Source: 79-D21 sp022839995 (GTDB taxonomy: Bacteria > Synergistota > Synergistia > Synergistales > 79-D21). From it: a stretch of DNA of 64,000 nucleotides. The stretch covers positions 41,304-105,303 of the forward strand of contig JALHIN010000003.1 of assembly GCA_022839995.1 (NCBI GenBank). The letters are read 5' to 3'. The first letter of the stretch is position 1; every line of letters begins with the position of its first letter. Positions 24,366 to 32,134 of the stretch are shown here, in pieces. Under the pieces are notes generated by a model. It searched no databases and had not been told where the DNA came from. It was given only the letters and a program-made list of their open reading frames with translations. Both the position numbers and the translations under genes were made by a program.

Positions 24366-25294
24366 AGCGCGCCATCTGCTCCATCGCTTTCCTTCTCTGC
24401 CTCGCAACGGCATGCCCGGCCGCGCAGGAAATTTCGGTCATGCTCGACTGGGTTCCCAATGTCGATCACCTTCCGATCTATGTCGCAAAGGAGATGGGTT
24501 TGTTTCGCAAGGAGGGCCTCGAGATCCGGATCCTCGTTCCGTCCGACACGACGGATGCCCTGAAACTGGCTGCCGCCTCGAAAGTGGACCTCGCGGTCAG
24601 CTATGCTCCGCAGGTCATCGTTTCCGTCGCGGAAGGCGTTCCGGTACGGGTGGTTGGGCGCCTGGTGGAGCACCCCTTGAGCACCCTCCTTTTCCTGGAG
24701 GGAAAGGGGATCCGCTCCCCCTCCGACCTGGCCGGAAAACGGGTCGGCTTCACGGTTGCGGGAGTGATGGACGTCCTCCTCGACGCGTTCTCGAAACTGA
24801 ACGGCGTGAAGGGGATTTCGCCAGTCAACGTCGGCTTTTCCATCGTTCAGTCTCTCGCCTCCGGTAAGGTGGACGCGGTGATGGGCGGTTTCCGCAACTA
24901 CGAAGTCGTCGAAATGCTTCAGCAGGGGATGAAGCCGTCCACCTTCCCGCTCGAGGAATGGGGCATCCCTGACTACGACGAGCTGGTTTTCGTCACTTCT
25001 CCGAGTTTTGCCCAATCGAACCCGCAGGTGATCCGGGCCTTCCGGAAAGCGTTGGACCGGGGGATTCATGCATCCCTCGCGAACCCAGAGAAAGCGCTGG
25101 AAATCTATTTCCGAGCTGTCCCCGAAGCCCCGCGGTCCCTGGAGAAAGAAGTATTGGGCAAAACGCTTCCGTTTTTCGCCCGTTCCCAGGATCTCGACCC
25201 TTCCAGGTGGAAGAAGTTCGCCGTTTTTGCCCTGAAGTGGAGGCTGATCGGGCGATCCATCGATACCGATCGGCTCCTCTGGAAGGACCGGTGA
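24362..25294 (+). CDS. periplasmic HMP-binding protein (NMT1/THI5-like, ThiY-like)
   Basis: A 310-residue exported binding protein. An N-terminal signal (AICSIAFLLCLATACPAA) is followed by ISVMLDWVPNVDHLPIYVAKE, the hallmark of NMT1/THI5-like HMP-binding proteins. LVGHP-type, GVPVRVVGRLVEHPLSTL and AGKRVGFTVAGVMD segments follow. A Cys lies at the end of the signal, but the residue at -3 is Ala, so lipoprotein processing is uncertain. TTG 24362 has a GGAGGT site nearby and overlaps the permease stop. It probably captures HMP or a formylaminopyrimidine for the ThiXZ pair. Confidence 0.9.
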   Translation: MKRAICSIAFLLCLATACPAAQEISVMLDWVPNVDHLPIYVAKEMGLFRKEGLEIRILVPSDTTDALKLAAASKVDLAVSYAPQVIVSVAEGVPVRVVGRLVEHPLSTLLFLEGKGIRSPSDLAGKRVGFTVAGVMDVLLDAFSKLNGVKGISPVNVGFSIVQSLASGKVDAVMGGFRNYEVVEMLQQGMKPSTFPLEEWGIPDYDELVFVTSPSFAQSNPQVIRAFRKALDRGIHASLANPEKALEIYFRAVPEAPRSLEKEVLGKTLPFFARSQDLDPSRWKKFAVFALKWRLIGRSIDTDRLLWKDR

Positions 25295-25299
25295 CGGCA

Positions 25300-25812
25300 A
25301 TGGTCCAGGCGAATTCCCCACTCCGCAGGCTGGTCCTGGCCGCTCTCCTCGCTTCTGTCGGGTTCCTCCTGTCGGGCCTTTCGATCCCCCTCGGGCCGAC
25401 CCGCTGTTTTCCTGTCCAGCATGCCGTCAACGTCGTCTCGGGCGTCCTTCTCGGCCCGTGGTGGGCAGCCGGAGCCGCCTTCACCACGAGCACGCTGCGG
25501 ATCGCGGCAGGGACGGGGACGCTCTTCGCCTACCCGGGCAGTATCCCCGGGGCTTTCGCGGTCGGCCTTGCGGCCTCGGCTATCCGGCGGAGGAAGGTCT
25601 ACGCCGCGTTGGCGGAACCCTTGGGGACCTCGATCGTCGGGGCGGGCCTGGGAGCGGTGGTAATCGCCCCGGCCGTCCATTGCGGGGCAACTTTCTCGAC
25701 GCTGTTTCTACCCTTTTTGGCAAGCAGCGCCACCGGTTCGTTCCTGGGGGCCCTGGTCCTTGCCGCCCTATCCAGGTTCCGGCAGCAGGCAGCCGTCACG
25801 ATCCGCAGGTAG
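25300..25812 (+). CDS. thiW: ECF transporter S component, thiazole-specific
   Basis: A 170-residue integral membrane protein with five or six helices. GPTRCFPVQHAVNVVSGVLLGPWWAAGAAF and FAYPGSIPGAFAVGL are characteristic of ThiW, the substrate-capture subunit that brings hydroxyethylthiazole to an energy-coupling-factor module. No EcfA or EcfT genes are present here, so a shared module elsewhere would be needed. ATG 25300 was chosen; GTG 25291, overlapping the previous stop, is an alternative. With ThiM as the kinase for the same compound, the operon imports and uses both halves of thiamine. Confidence 0.88.
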   Translation: MVQANSPLRRLVLAALLASVGFLLSGLSIPLGPTRCFPVQHAVNVVSGVLLGPWWAAGAAFTTSTLRIAAGTGTLFAYPGSIPGAFAVGLAASAIRRRKVYAALAEPLGTSIVGAGLGAVVIAPAVHCGATFSTLFLPFLASSATGSFLGALVLAALSRFRQQAAVTIRR

Positions 25813-25819
25813 GCAAAAC

Positions 25820-25860
25820 AGGTAAGGAAGGCGGCCCAAAACGGGCCGCCTTCCTTACCT
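25820..25860. terminator. long perfect hairpin between convergent genes
   Basis: An 18-bp perfect inverted repeat (25820-25837 with 25843-25860) with a 5-nt loop separates thiW (plus) from a Spy-like gene (minus) and overlaps the latter's stop codon. On the minus strand a short TTTT run follows; on the plus strand there is no T run. It probably works as a bidirectional terminator or 3'-end stabiliser. Confidence 0.75.
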
Positions 25861-26673
25861 GTCGTTCTTGTGCAACCTCCTGTAGGGCTCGAAGATCCCG
25901 CCCCTCCAGGAATCGAAGATCCTCCGCTGCCGACTGTCCAGGACCGAACGGATCCTCTCGCGCACCCGGTAGGAAAGGAAAAGCATTTCCCTTCGGGCCT
26001 TCAGCAGTTCCCCCCGGTACCGCGCTTCCGAGCGGGCGGAGAAGGGAGCCCAGCTGTTCCTGAAGTACTCCCGTTCAAGCCTCCAGAGCCGCATCTCCCG
26101 CTCTCTCATCTCCGCGGCCGCATCCCTCAGGATCCGGTCGATCTCCTTCTTCTGGCGCCGGGTCAGGTTCAGGCGCCGTTCGAGTACCCTCGAGAGTTCC
26201 CATCTCACTCGCCCGAAATGCCATCCACGGTCGCCGTCCCGTTCGTACCACCGGCCCATCCGATCCCAGGCCAGGCGCCTCTGGTCCGGTTCGAGGATCT
26301 GGTAGAAGCGGTAGAGAAAATCGTCATCGGTCCGCAAGAGGTAATCGAGATCCCGTTCCAGGAATCCCTGCCTCCGGGAATCCAGGACCTCCCCGACGAT
26401 GATCAGCCCCAGGATGTCCCTCAGGTCCTCGAGCCGTTCGGAACGGCGCTCGAACAGGGCGTCGCGCCGGAGTTCACGGATTGCCTCTCTCTGGCGCGGG
26501 GACAGCCTAAGGCTCTCCAGGAAATCCTCCGCGAGCAATCGTTCCACGCTTCGGCCCGTCCAGTAGAGGTTGTCCCGGTCGTCGTTCCAGGAATCCGCCC
26601 GGGCAGGCAGGGCACTTACCGCGCACATTCCCGCCAGGATCAGCACCAGCGCACTTCTCCAGAATCGGTTCAT
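25855..26673 (-). CDS. Spy/CpxP-family-like periplasmic protein
   Basis: A 272-residue exported protein: signal peptide at 1-26 (VSALPARA cleavage region), then a highly charged, helical, Arg/Asp/Glu-rich body. Two LTxxQ-type segments are present, LRLSPRQREAIREL and LNLTRRQKKEIDRIL, the mark of the Spy/CpxP family of ATP-independent periplasmic chaperones and metal- or stress-response proteins. At 272 residues it is much longer than Spy or CpxP (about 160). GGAGG precedes ATG 26673 by 8 nt. It lies 68 bp behind a paralogue with a terminator hairpin between them. Chaperone function is inferred from the family only. Confidence 0.8.
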   Translation of the reverse strand: MNRFWRSALVLILAGMCAVSALPARADSWNDDRDNLYWTGRSVERLLAEDFLESLRLSPRQREAIRELRRDALFERRSERLEDLRDILGLIIVGEVLDSRRQGFLERDLDYLLRTDDDFLYRFYQILEPDQRRLAWDRMGRWYERDGDRGWHFGRVRWELSRVLERRLNLTRRQKKEIDRILRDAAAEMREREMRLWRLEREYFRNSWAPFSARSEARYRGELLKARREMLFLSYRVRERIRSVLDSRQRRIFDSWRGGIFEPYRRLHKNDR

Positions 26674-26705
26674 GTCTCAGGCCTCCTTCAGGTGGATGGT
26701 TTGGA

Positions 26706-26738
26706 AAAAGCGGGTCGCCTCGAGGCGGCCCGCTTTTC
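26706..26738 (-). terminator. terminator between the two Spy-like genes
   Basis: AAAAGCGGG (26707-26715) pairs with CCCGCTTTT (26730-26738), with inner CGCC/GGCG pairs and a TCGA loop. On the minus strand it ends in a run of five T residues. It would end or reduce transcription after the upstream Spy-like gene. Confidence 0.78.
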
Positions 26739-26741
26739 GGA

Positions 26742-27719
26742 TCACTTGTCGTTCTTCACCGGGGGCCTGTTCATCCCGGGGTTCGGGAAACGGGGTTCAA
26801 CGTCGAGCAGCTTCCTCTGGGTTTCGTTCAGGATCGGTCGGATCCGCTCCCGGATCTCGCTTTCCGGCACCCTCAGCTGCTGCCGGTATTCGAAGAGCTT
26901 TCGCCGCTGCTCTTCCCTGGACTGCCCGGACCGGTCTTCCCAGCTGCGCCTGAAGTAATCCTTCTCCATTTCACGGTAGCGCCGCTCCCGGTCCCGGTGT
27001 CGATCGTCCAGGTCCCTGAAGACCCGCTCCATGTCGCGCCGCTGCCGGTCGTCCAGCCGGAGGCGCCGGTCCCAGTCCTTCGGGAACCAGCGGTACGGGT
27101 CGTCCCTCCGGTCATCCCGGCGGTAGATGTACCGGTCGTCATACCACCGGTCGAAACGGACGATGAACGTCTGCCTCTGGTTCGCGTCCAGGATCCGCAG
27201 GAACAGGTAAAGGAAATCGTCCAGCCGCATCATCCGGTAGTAATCATCGACGTAGTAGCCGTCCTGGGACTGGCTGAAGTAAAGGCCCAGTGCCAAAAGC
27301 GCAAGGAACGTCCGGAAGTTGTCGTCGTCGCCCCGTTCGATGCGGACATCGTATCCGTATCCGCGCCTTCCCAAATCGAACAGGCCGAACAGTCGCCCCA
27401 GGTCCCTTCCGTCCCACCGGTCGAACCGGTTGTCAAAACGATAGCCGTCCCTTCGGTAATCCCTGCGGTCCTCGCGGCGACCGTCCCTCAGGTCGTCCCA
27501 ATCCCTACGGCGCAGTTCCTCCAGCGAATCGCGCTGGCTCCGCGTCAAGTTCAGGGAGCCCAGAAGTTCCGGCGTCAGGAGGCTGTCGATGTCCTCCCTC
27601 ACGGACCGCATGTCGTTCACCGGGATCCGCGGGTCCGTTGCGGCGTTGGCCGGAAGAACGACCCCGAGGCAAAGTGCGGCCACCGTCACCATCAACCCAA
27701 TTCCTCTCCATCTCTTCAT
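26742..27719 (-). CDS. Spy/CpxP-family-like periplasmic protein, Arg/Asp/Tyr-rich
   Basis: A 325-residue exported protein starting at ATG 27719 (GGAGGT seven nt upstream) with signal MKRWRGIGLMVTVAALC ending near LPANA. LTxxQ-like segments appear as LNLTRSQRDSLEEL and LRLDDRQRRDMERV. The region between them is extraordinarily rich in Arg, Asp and Tyr (runs such as RREDRRDYRRDGYRFD), giving a polyampholyte. Its first eight residues, MKRWRGIG, are identical to those of the Spy-like protein at 45279, marking common descent. A longer in-frame start at 27776 would put 19 residues before the signal peptide and is rejected. It is probably regulated by the repeat at 27814-27828. Confidence 0.8.
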   Translation of the reverse strand: MKRWRGIGLMVTVAALCLGVVLPANAATDPRIPVNDMRSVREDIDSLLTPELLGSLNLTRSQRDSLEELRRRDWDDLRDGRREDRRDYRRDGYRFDNRFDRWDGRDLGRLFGLFDLGRRGYGYDVRIERGDDDNFRTFLALLALGLYFSQSQDGYYVDDYYRMMRLDDFLYLFLRILDANQRQTFIVRFDRWYDDRYIYRRDDRRDDPYRWFPKDWDRRLRLDDRQRRDMERVFRDLDDRHRDRERRYREMEKDYFRRSWEDRSGQSREEQRRKLFEYRQQLRVPESEIRERIRPILNETQRKLLDVEPRFPNPGMNRPPVKNDK

Positions 27720-27774
27720 CTCCGGGACCTCCATCCCTCGGATAATCGCTGCACTTCTTCCGAGTCGTGGCCCC

Positions 27775-27828
27775 ATTCTAGGATCTTTTTCCTTAAGGTG
27801 CCCTTTCGAAACCTTTAGAATTGTTTAG
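27775..27828 (-). promoter_or_regulatory. candidate CpxR-type box and -10 of a Spy-like gene
   Basis: On the minus strand CTAAA-N5-CTAAA occupies 27828-27814, the same 10-bp-spaced direct repeat as at 1331-1345 with C for G at the first base. A TAGAAT -10 follows at 27780-27775, with no good -35, as expected for an activated promoter. The box starts only 9 bp past the end of the AOR-family gene. Confidence 0.45.
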
Positions 27829-27836
27829 GCGGCCCC

Positions 27837-29636
27837 TCACTTCAGCCCCAGTTCCTTCAGCTTCGCCTCCGTCGGGACTCCGTTCCCGTCCCAGCCGCGG
27901 GCCCGGTAATATTCCGCCACCATTTCCGGGACACGGCTCACTTTCCCCTTCGCCGCCCCTTCGGGCAGGGGTTCCTCCAGCAGGCGCTTCGGCAGGGTGT
28001 CGTCCTTGAGCGGATCCAGCCCCTCCCTCAGGTTGAACAGCCGCTCCAGGTTCCAGATCCGCTCCCCGCAGCGCATCATCTCCTCCGTCGAACCGATCCG
28101 GCCGGTCCCGGCCTTGAGAAAGGCCGCGTAATCGTCCGCCGAAAGGGCAAAGGACGTGAACAGGCACATGCCGGATGAGTCGATGGCAGCGGTCAGGTCG
28201 TTGAAGATTTTCGTCCACTCGGCCTTCCCCTCTGTCGTCCAGGGATCCAGTTTCTCCGGGATTCCCAGGATTTCCGCCGAGATCATGTATCCCCGCACGT
28301 GGCAGGCTCCCCGGTTGCTCGTGGCGTAGGTGAGGCCGATCCCCTGGATGCCCCGGGGGTCGTACGCCGGCAGTTCCTGTTTCTTCACCGTGATGGAAAA
28401 CTCCGGGTGGCCGTAGGCTTCGCAGAGGCGGGCGCTTCCCTCCGCCAGGAGCTTGCCCAGCCTGCCCTCCGCCTTCCCCATCTTCTCCAGCCAGTAGAGC
28501 AGGGCTTCTCCGGAGCCGAATTTCAGTTCCGGGCCTCCCTCCAGGTCCGACGAAGGCAGGTACCCCTTCTCGAACAGCTCCATGGCGGCCGAAACGGTTC
28601 CCCCGGCGCTGATCGTGTCCAGTCCCAATTCGTTGCAGACGTAGTTGGCCAGGGTAATGGATTCAAGCTCCACGACTCCGCAATTGGCCCCCAGCGACCA
28701 GGTGCTCTCGTACTCCGGGCCTTCGCCTTCCTTGTCGCCGACTTTCGTGACCCGCCCGCAGGCGATCGGGCAGGCGTAACAGGCCCGCTTTCCCGTCAGC
28801 AGGGTCGCCGCCAGCGTTTCGCCGGATTGACGGTCCGCCTCGGGCATGAACCCCGACTGGAAATTCCGGAAGGGGTAGCTGCCGGCCGCGTTGATGATGT
28901 TGACGAGCACCGCCGTCCCGTAAGTCGGAAGTCCCTGGCTCGTGACCCCGTTCTCCTTGATCTTCTGCATCCCCACCCTCAGGGCCTCCTTCAGCCCCTC
29001 CGGGTCTGCGGCGGTCCAGGCCCCGGATCCCCTGACCACCACGGCCTTCAGGTTCTTCGATCCCATCACTGCCCCGACGCCGCTGCGGCCCATCGCACGG
29101 GCCCGGTCGTTGATGATGCAGGCAACCCTCGACATCCTCTCTCCCGCGGGCCCGATGCAGGCCACCTTCGCCCGTTCGTCGCCGACTTCCTCCAGCAGGC
29201 GGTCCGTGGTGACGGCCGTATCCTGTCCCCAGACCCCCTGGGCGTCCCGGATCTCCGCCCCGTCATCCCGGATCCAGAGATAGACGGGTTTTTCCGCCTT
29301 CCCCTCCAGGACGAGGAACGCGTTTCCCGTCCTGGCGAATTCGGCTCCCCACTGGCCTCCGGTGTTGCTGCAGGCGATCAGCCCCGTCAGCGGGCTCTTG
29401 GTCACCGCCATGGACCGTCCCCCGGTCGGGACGTTGGACCCCGACAGGGGACCCAGTGCGAGGACCAGCTTGTTCTCCGGGGACAAAGGATCGGTCTTCG
29501 CCGGAACTTCCTCGTAGAGGAGTTTCGTGGCATAGCCCCGGCCTCCGATGAACGCCTTCATCCATTCCTCGTTCAGGGGTTCCCTGGAAATCGCGCCCGT
29601 CGTGAGATTCACTCTCATCAGCATCTTTCCAGCCAT
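27837..29636 (-). CDS. aldehyde:ferredoxin oxidoreductase-family (tungsten/molybdopterin) enzyme
   Basis: A 599-residue member of the AOR family, oxygen-sensitive W- or Mo-bis-pterin enzymes that oxidise aldehydes with ferredoxin. The N-terminal half has the pterin-binding GGRGYATKLLYEE, GPLSGSNVPTGGR and SNTGGQWGAEFA. The [4Fe-4S] ligands are in ACYACPIACGRV and probably the later Cys of YVCNELGLDTISAGG. Length matches known AORs. A GGAGGG site precedes ATG 29636. The radical-SAM gene just upstream on the same strand is typical of AOR loci. In an amino-acid fermenter the substrates could be aldehydes from 2-oxo acids; this is inferred. Confidence 0.92.
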   Translation of the reverse strand: MAGKMLMRVNLTTGAISREPLNEEWMKAFIGGRGYATKLLYEEVPAKTDPLSPENKLVLALGPLSGSNVPTGGRSMAVTKSPLTGLIACSNTGGQWGAEFARTGNAFLVLEGKAEKPVYLWIRDDGAEIRDAQGVWGQDTAVTTDRLLEEVGDERAKVACIGPAGERMSRVACIINDRARAMGRSGVGAVMGSKNLKAVVVRGSGAWTAADPEGLKEALRVGMQKIKENGVTSQGLPTYGTAVLVNIINAAGSYPFRNFQSGFMPEADRQSGETLAATLLTGKRACYACPIACGRVTKVGDKEGEGPEYESTWSLGANCGVVELESITLANYVCNELGLDTISAGGTVSAAMELFEKGYLPSSDLEGGPELKFGSGEALLYWLEKMGKAEGRLGKLLAEGSARLCEAYGHPEFSITVKKQELPAYDPRGIQGIGLTYATSNRGACHVRGYMISAEILGIPEKLDPWTTEGKAEWTKIFNDLTAAIDSSGMCLFTSFALSADDYAAFLKAGTGRIGSTEEMMRCGERIWNLERLFNLREGLDPLKDDTLPKRLLEEPLPEGAAKGKVSRVPEMVAEYYRARGWDGNGVPTEAKLKELGLK

Positions 29637-29764
29637 GAATCATCCCTCCGTCTCTTTTTTTTCGGATCCCGCTTCCGTTTCTTTCCGCTCATCCGGCTCT
29701 CTTTCTCCAACAGCCTCCCCCACGATTTTCCCGCGGGTTTTTTGTTCCTTTCCCTCCCTTCCGC

Positions 29765-30874
29765 TCAGGGACATCGGATCAGGTTCCGGTCCCACAGGCA
29801 ATCGCTGCAGGCAGGGGAGTCCCCCCAGCAGTCGCTTTCCGTCGTTTTCGGGTACTCGCAGACAGGCAGAAGGTTGCAGTCCAGGCAGGAGGCATAGAGG
29901 GCCCGCCTGAGCCGCCACCGGAAACTCGCGTAGGCGGGGCTGTCCCAGATCGCTTCGAGGGTCTCCTCCCTGAGGGAGCCGAAAGAGTGGAAACAGACCC
30001 GTTTCTTCCGGCCCAGGACCCACTCTTCGTAGCCATGGGACAGGCGGGTACAGGGGCTGACCTTCCCATCCCACCTGACGACCAGGGTTTCCGAGCGCGC
30101 AAAGGAACAATGCCGTTCCGACGAAAGGGCAAACCGGGGCAGCGCCACGTTCAGCCCCTCCTTCTGGAAGGCAAGGAAGATGTCCTTCTGCAAGGCAGCC
30201 TCTTCTTCCAGGGAAACCGGGTACAGGGCGAGGGGCAGCATCGCCTCCGAAGTGGGGACGATGTTGCTCAGGGATACCCTTGTTGCGCCGGCCTCCCTGA
30301 GGGCCTTCGGAAGGAGAAGGACTTTCTCGAGGTTCGAAGCCGTCAGGACGATGGCAGCCCGGATCTCCGGGAAACTGCGGCCTTCGTCCTTACGGGCCCG
30401 GTCGAGGGCCCGCATCGCCCCGAGGATTGTTTTCGCGTCCGAATCCCTTCCGGGAAGCCCGGCCGCTTCCGCTTCCAGGGAGAAATCGACGACCTTCGGG
30501 CCGATCTTGGCCAGGGCTCGGGCCATAGCCTGGTCGACGAGGGTTCCGTTGGTCGTGAGGCGGACGCTCCATGCCTTTCCGGCGGCCGCTCGGAGCGCCT
30601 CCAGCACGCGGGGATGGACCAGGGGTTCTCCGACCCCGCCGAAATGGACCCACTCCAGGTCCGGGAACCCTTCGGCCTGGTCGAAGAGGCTCTCCAGGAC
30701 TTCCCATTCCAGGTCGCCGCGTGTTTCCCCGGAACCTTTCAGGAAACACATGGGACAATCCAGGTTGCAGCGGGAGGTCAGCTCGAGGAGGATCCTCCGC
30801 AGCCTCCGTTCCCTCGGGATGGAAACGGTGCTGTCGTCGAAGCGCAACAGGGTTTCACCGGTGGAAGCGTTCAC
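29765..30874 (-). CDS. radical SAM/SPASM protein, probable AOR cofactor or maturation partner
   Basis: A 369-residue radical-SAM enzyme. The SAM-cluster motif is RCNLDCPMC (CxxxCxxC), followed by HFGGVGEPLVHP and LTTNGTLVD. The C-terminal SPASM-like part is Cys-rich: CSFARSE, GKVSPCTRLS, CLDCNLLPVCEYPK, DCWGDSPACSDC. AOR-family genes often sit beside a SPASM protein annotated as tungsten cofactor-modifying or maturation protein, and the 128-bp gap to the AOR gene fits. The start is GTG 30874 with a GAAGGGAAG site. The reaction has not been established by anything visible here. Confidence 0.85.
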   Translation of the reverse strand: MNASTGETLLRFDDSTVSIPRERRLRRILLELTSRCNLDCPMCFLKGSGETRGDLEWEVLESLFDQAEGFPDLEWVHFGGVGEPLVHPRVLEALRAAAGKAWSVRLTTNGTLVDQAMARALAKIGPKVVDFSLEAEAAGLPGRDSDAKTILGAMRALDRARKDEGRSFPEIRAAIVLTASNLEKVLLLPKALREAGATRVSLSNIVPTSEAMLPLALYPVSLEEEAALQKDIFLAFQKEGLNVALPRFALSSERHCSFARSETLVVRWDGKVSPCTRLSHGYEEWVLGRKKRVCFHSFGSLREETLEAIWDSPAYASFRWRLRRALYASCLDCNLLPVCEYPKTTESDCWGDSPACSDCLWDRNLIRCP

Positions 30875-31226
30875 GGCACAGACTTCCCTTCTTCTGGCGA
30901 AGTGGGTCGGGCGAAGGCCGGGAAAAGCGTTGCGAAAGAGGGGATGTGAAGGTATGATTTTTTTGTATCGTGCTATCGTATTATATGGCTTTTATCGATC
31001 GAAATGAAGTGTTAGAGAATGGATGGAGTGAATTATCATGACCCGCACCGTGATCCGGAGGCGCGGAAAAATCCGCCTCCGAAGAAACCTGAACTGGCGG
31101 ATTTGGGAACTGCTCCGCCGCGGAATGGGGCGCTGGAGGAACAGGGGGATCGTGCCGAGGCCGCAGCCCGGCCTGAACCCCTGCGGGGCGAACGGGACCG
31201 GAAAACCTTGAGGGAGGGATAAAAAC
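30875..31226. other. 352-bp intergenic region with an AT-rich core
   Basis: The stretch separates the divergent radical-SAM and PAS-GGDEF genes. Positions 30955-31015 are unusually AT-rich for this window, with TATTATAT at 30979-30986 and TTTTTTTGTAT just before, so it probably holds promoters in one or both directions; no confident -35/-10 pair was found. Two small overlapping frames run forward: 31019-31222 (67 residues, hydrophilic) and 31038-31211 (57 residues, very basic, RRRGKIRLRRN). Neither has a good ribosome site or a recognisable domain. Confidence 0.4.
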
Positions 31227-32126
31227 TTGGAACAGAACTTCAAGGACATCCTCGACAACATGCTCGAAGCGGTCTATGTCACCGACATCGACCGTCGAAT
31301 CGTCTACTGGAACAAGAGGGCCGAAGACCTAACCGGCTTCATGAAGGAAGAAGTCGTGGGGCGGGTCTGTTCCGAGAACATCCTTGGGCATGTCGACCGA
31401 AGGGGAATCCCTCTTTGCAAGGGACAATGCCCTCTTTCGGAAACGATGGCCGACGGCAAACCCAGGGAAACGATGGTCTTCCTGCACCACAAGGACGGAT
31501 TTCGAAGACCCGTCAGGGTCCGGACCTCCCCCCTGCGGGACGCAAACGGGGCCGTGACGGGAGGGATCGAGGTTTTCGAAGACGCCATGGGCTACCTGGC
31601 CCTCGAGGAAAAAATCCAGCTGCTGGAATCCCTGACCCTGCTGGACCCCCTCACCCGCATCGGCAACCGCCGCTACCTGGAAGAACAGCTGGAAGAAAAA
31701 TTCCGGGAATTCCAGATTTCGGGACTGTCTCTCGGCCTTCTTTTCTTCGACATCGATCATTTCAAGCGGGTAAACGACAACTGGGGGCACATCGTGGGCG
31801 ACCGCGTGCTGACCGTCGTGGCTTCCACCCTGAAACACAGCCTCCGTATTTACGACGTCCTGGGACGTTGGGGGGGAGAGGAATTCCTGCTCCTGCTGCC
31901 GAACCTCAAGGAAGGAGCCCTGGAGGAGGTGTCGGACCGGCTCAGAAAGATGGTCGCAGCCTCCGACATTTTCCTCGAGAGCAGCCACGAACCCCTTCAT
32001 GTCACCGTTTCAGGCGGTGCCACGCTCGCCCGGCTCGGGGAAACGCCTCAGAGGGCCCTTGAACGGGCCGACGAGCTCCTTTACGAGAGCAAGGCCGCCG
32101 GGAGGAACTGCATCACCTTCGGGTAG
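31227..32126 (+). CDS. PAS-GGDEF diguanylate cyclase
   Basis: A 299-residue protein with one PAS sensor domain (residues 1-125: LDNMLEAVYVTDIDRRIVYWN) and a GGDEF domain (about 135-299). The active-site motif is intact as GRWGGEEFLLLLP, and an RIYD inhibitory I-site lies five residues before it, so it should make cyclic di-GMP with product feedback. The PAS domain contains a Cys-rich loop (VCSEN, then LCKGQCPLSE) of the type found in cyclases that may bind heme or sense redox state. There is no membrane helix, so it is cytoplasmic. TTG 31227 has GGGAGGG upstream. Confidence 0.92.
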   Translation: MEQNFKDILDNMLEAVYVTDIDRRIVYWNKRAEDLTGFMKEEVVGRVCSENILGHVDRRGIPLCKGQCPLSETMADGKPRETMVFLHHKDGFRRPVRVRTSPLRDANGAVTGGIEVFEDAMGYLALEEKIQLLESLTLLDPLTRIGNRRYLEEQLEEKFREFQISGLSLGLLFFDIDHFKRVNDNWGHIVGDRVLTVVASTLKHSLRIYDVLGRWGGEEFLLLLPNLKEGALEEVSDRLRKMVAASDIFLESSHEPLHVTVSGGATLARLGETPQRALERADELLYESKAAGRNCITFG

Positions 32127-32134
32127 GGGAAATC

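Noticed and set aside
29640..29764. Possible MoaD-like or precursor-peptide gene between the AOR and radical-SAM genes
   Set aside because: Minus-strand frames in this gap are short, Lys/Glu-rich and lack a C-terminal GlyGly or a ribosome site.
31019..31222. Small ORF (67 codons) before the PAS-GGDEF gene
   Set aside because: No good ribosome site and a low-complexity sequence; an overlapping 57-codon frame is equally open, so neither can be supported.
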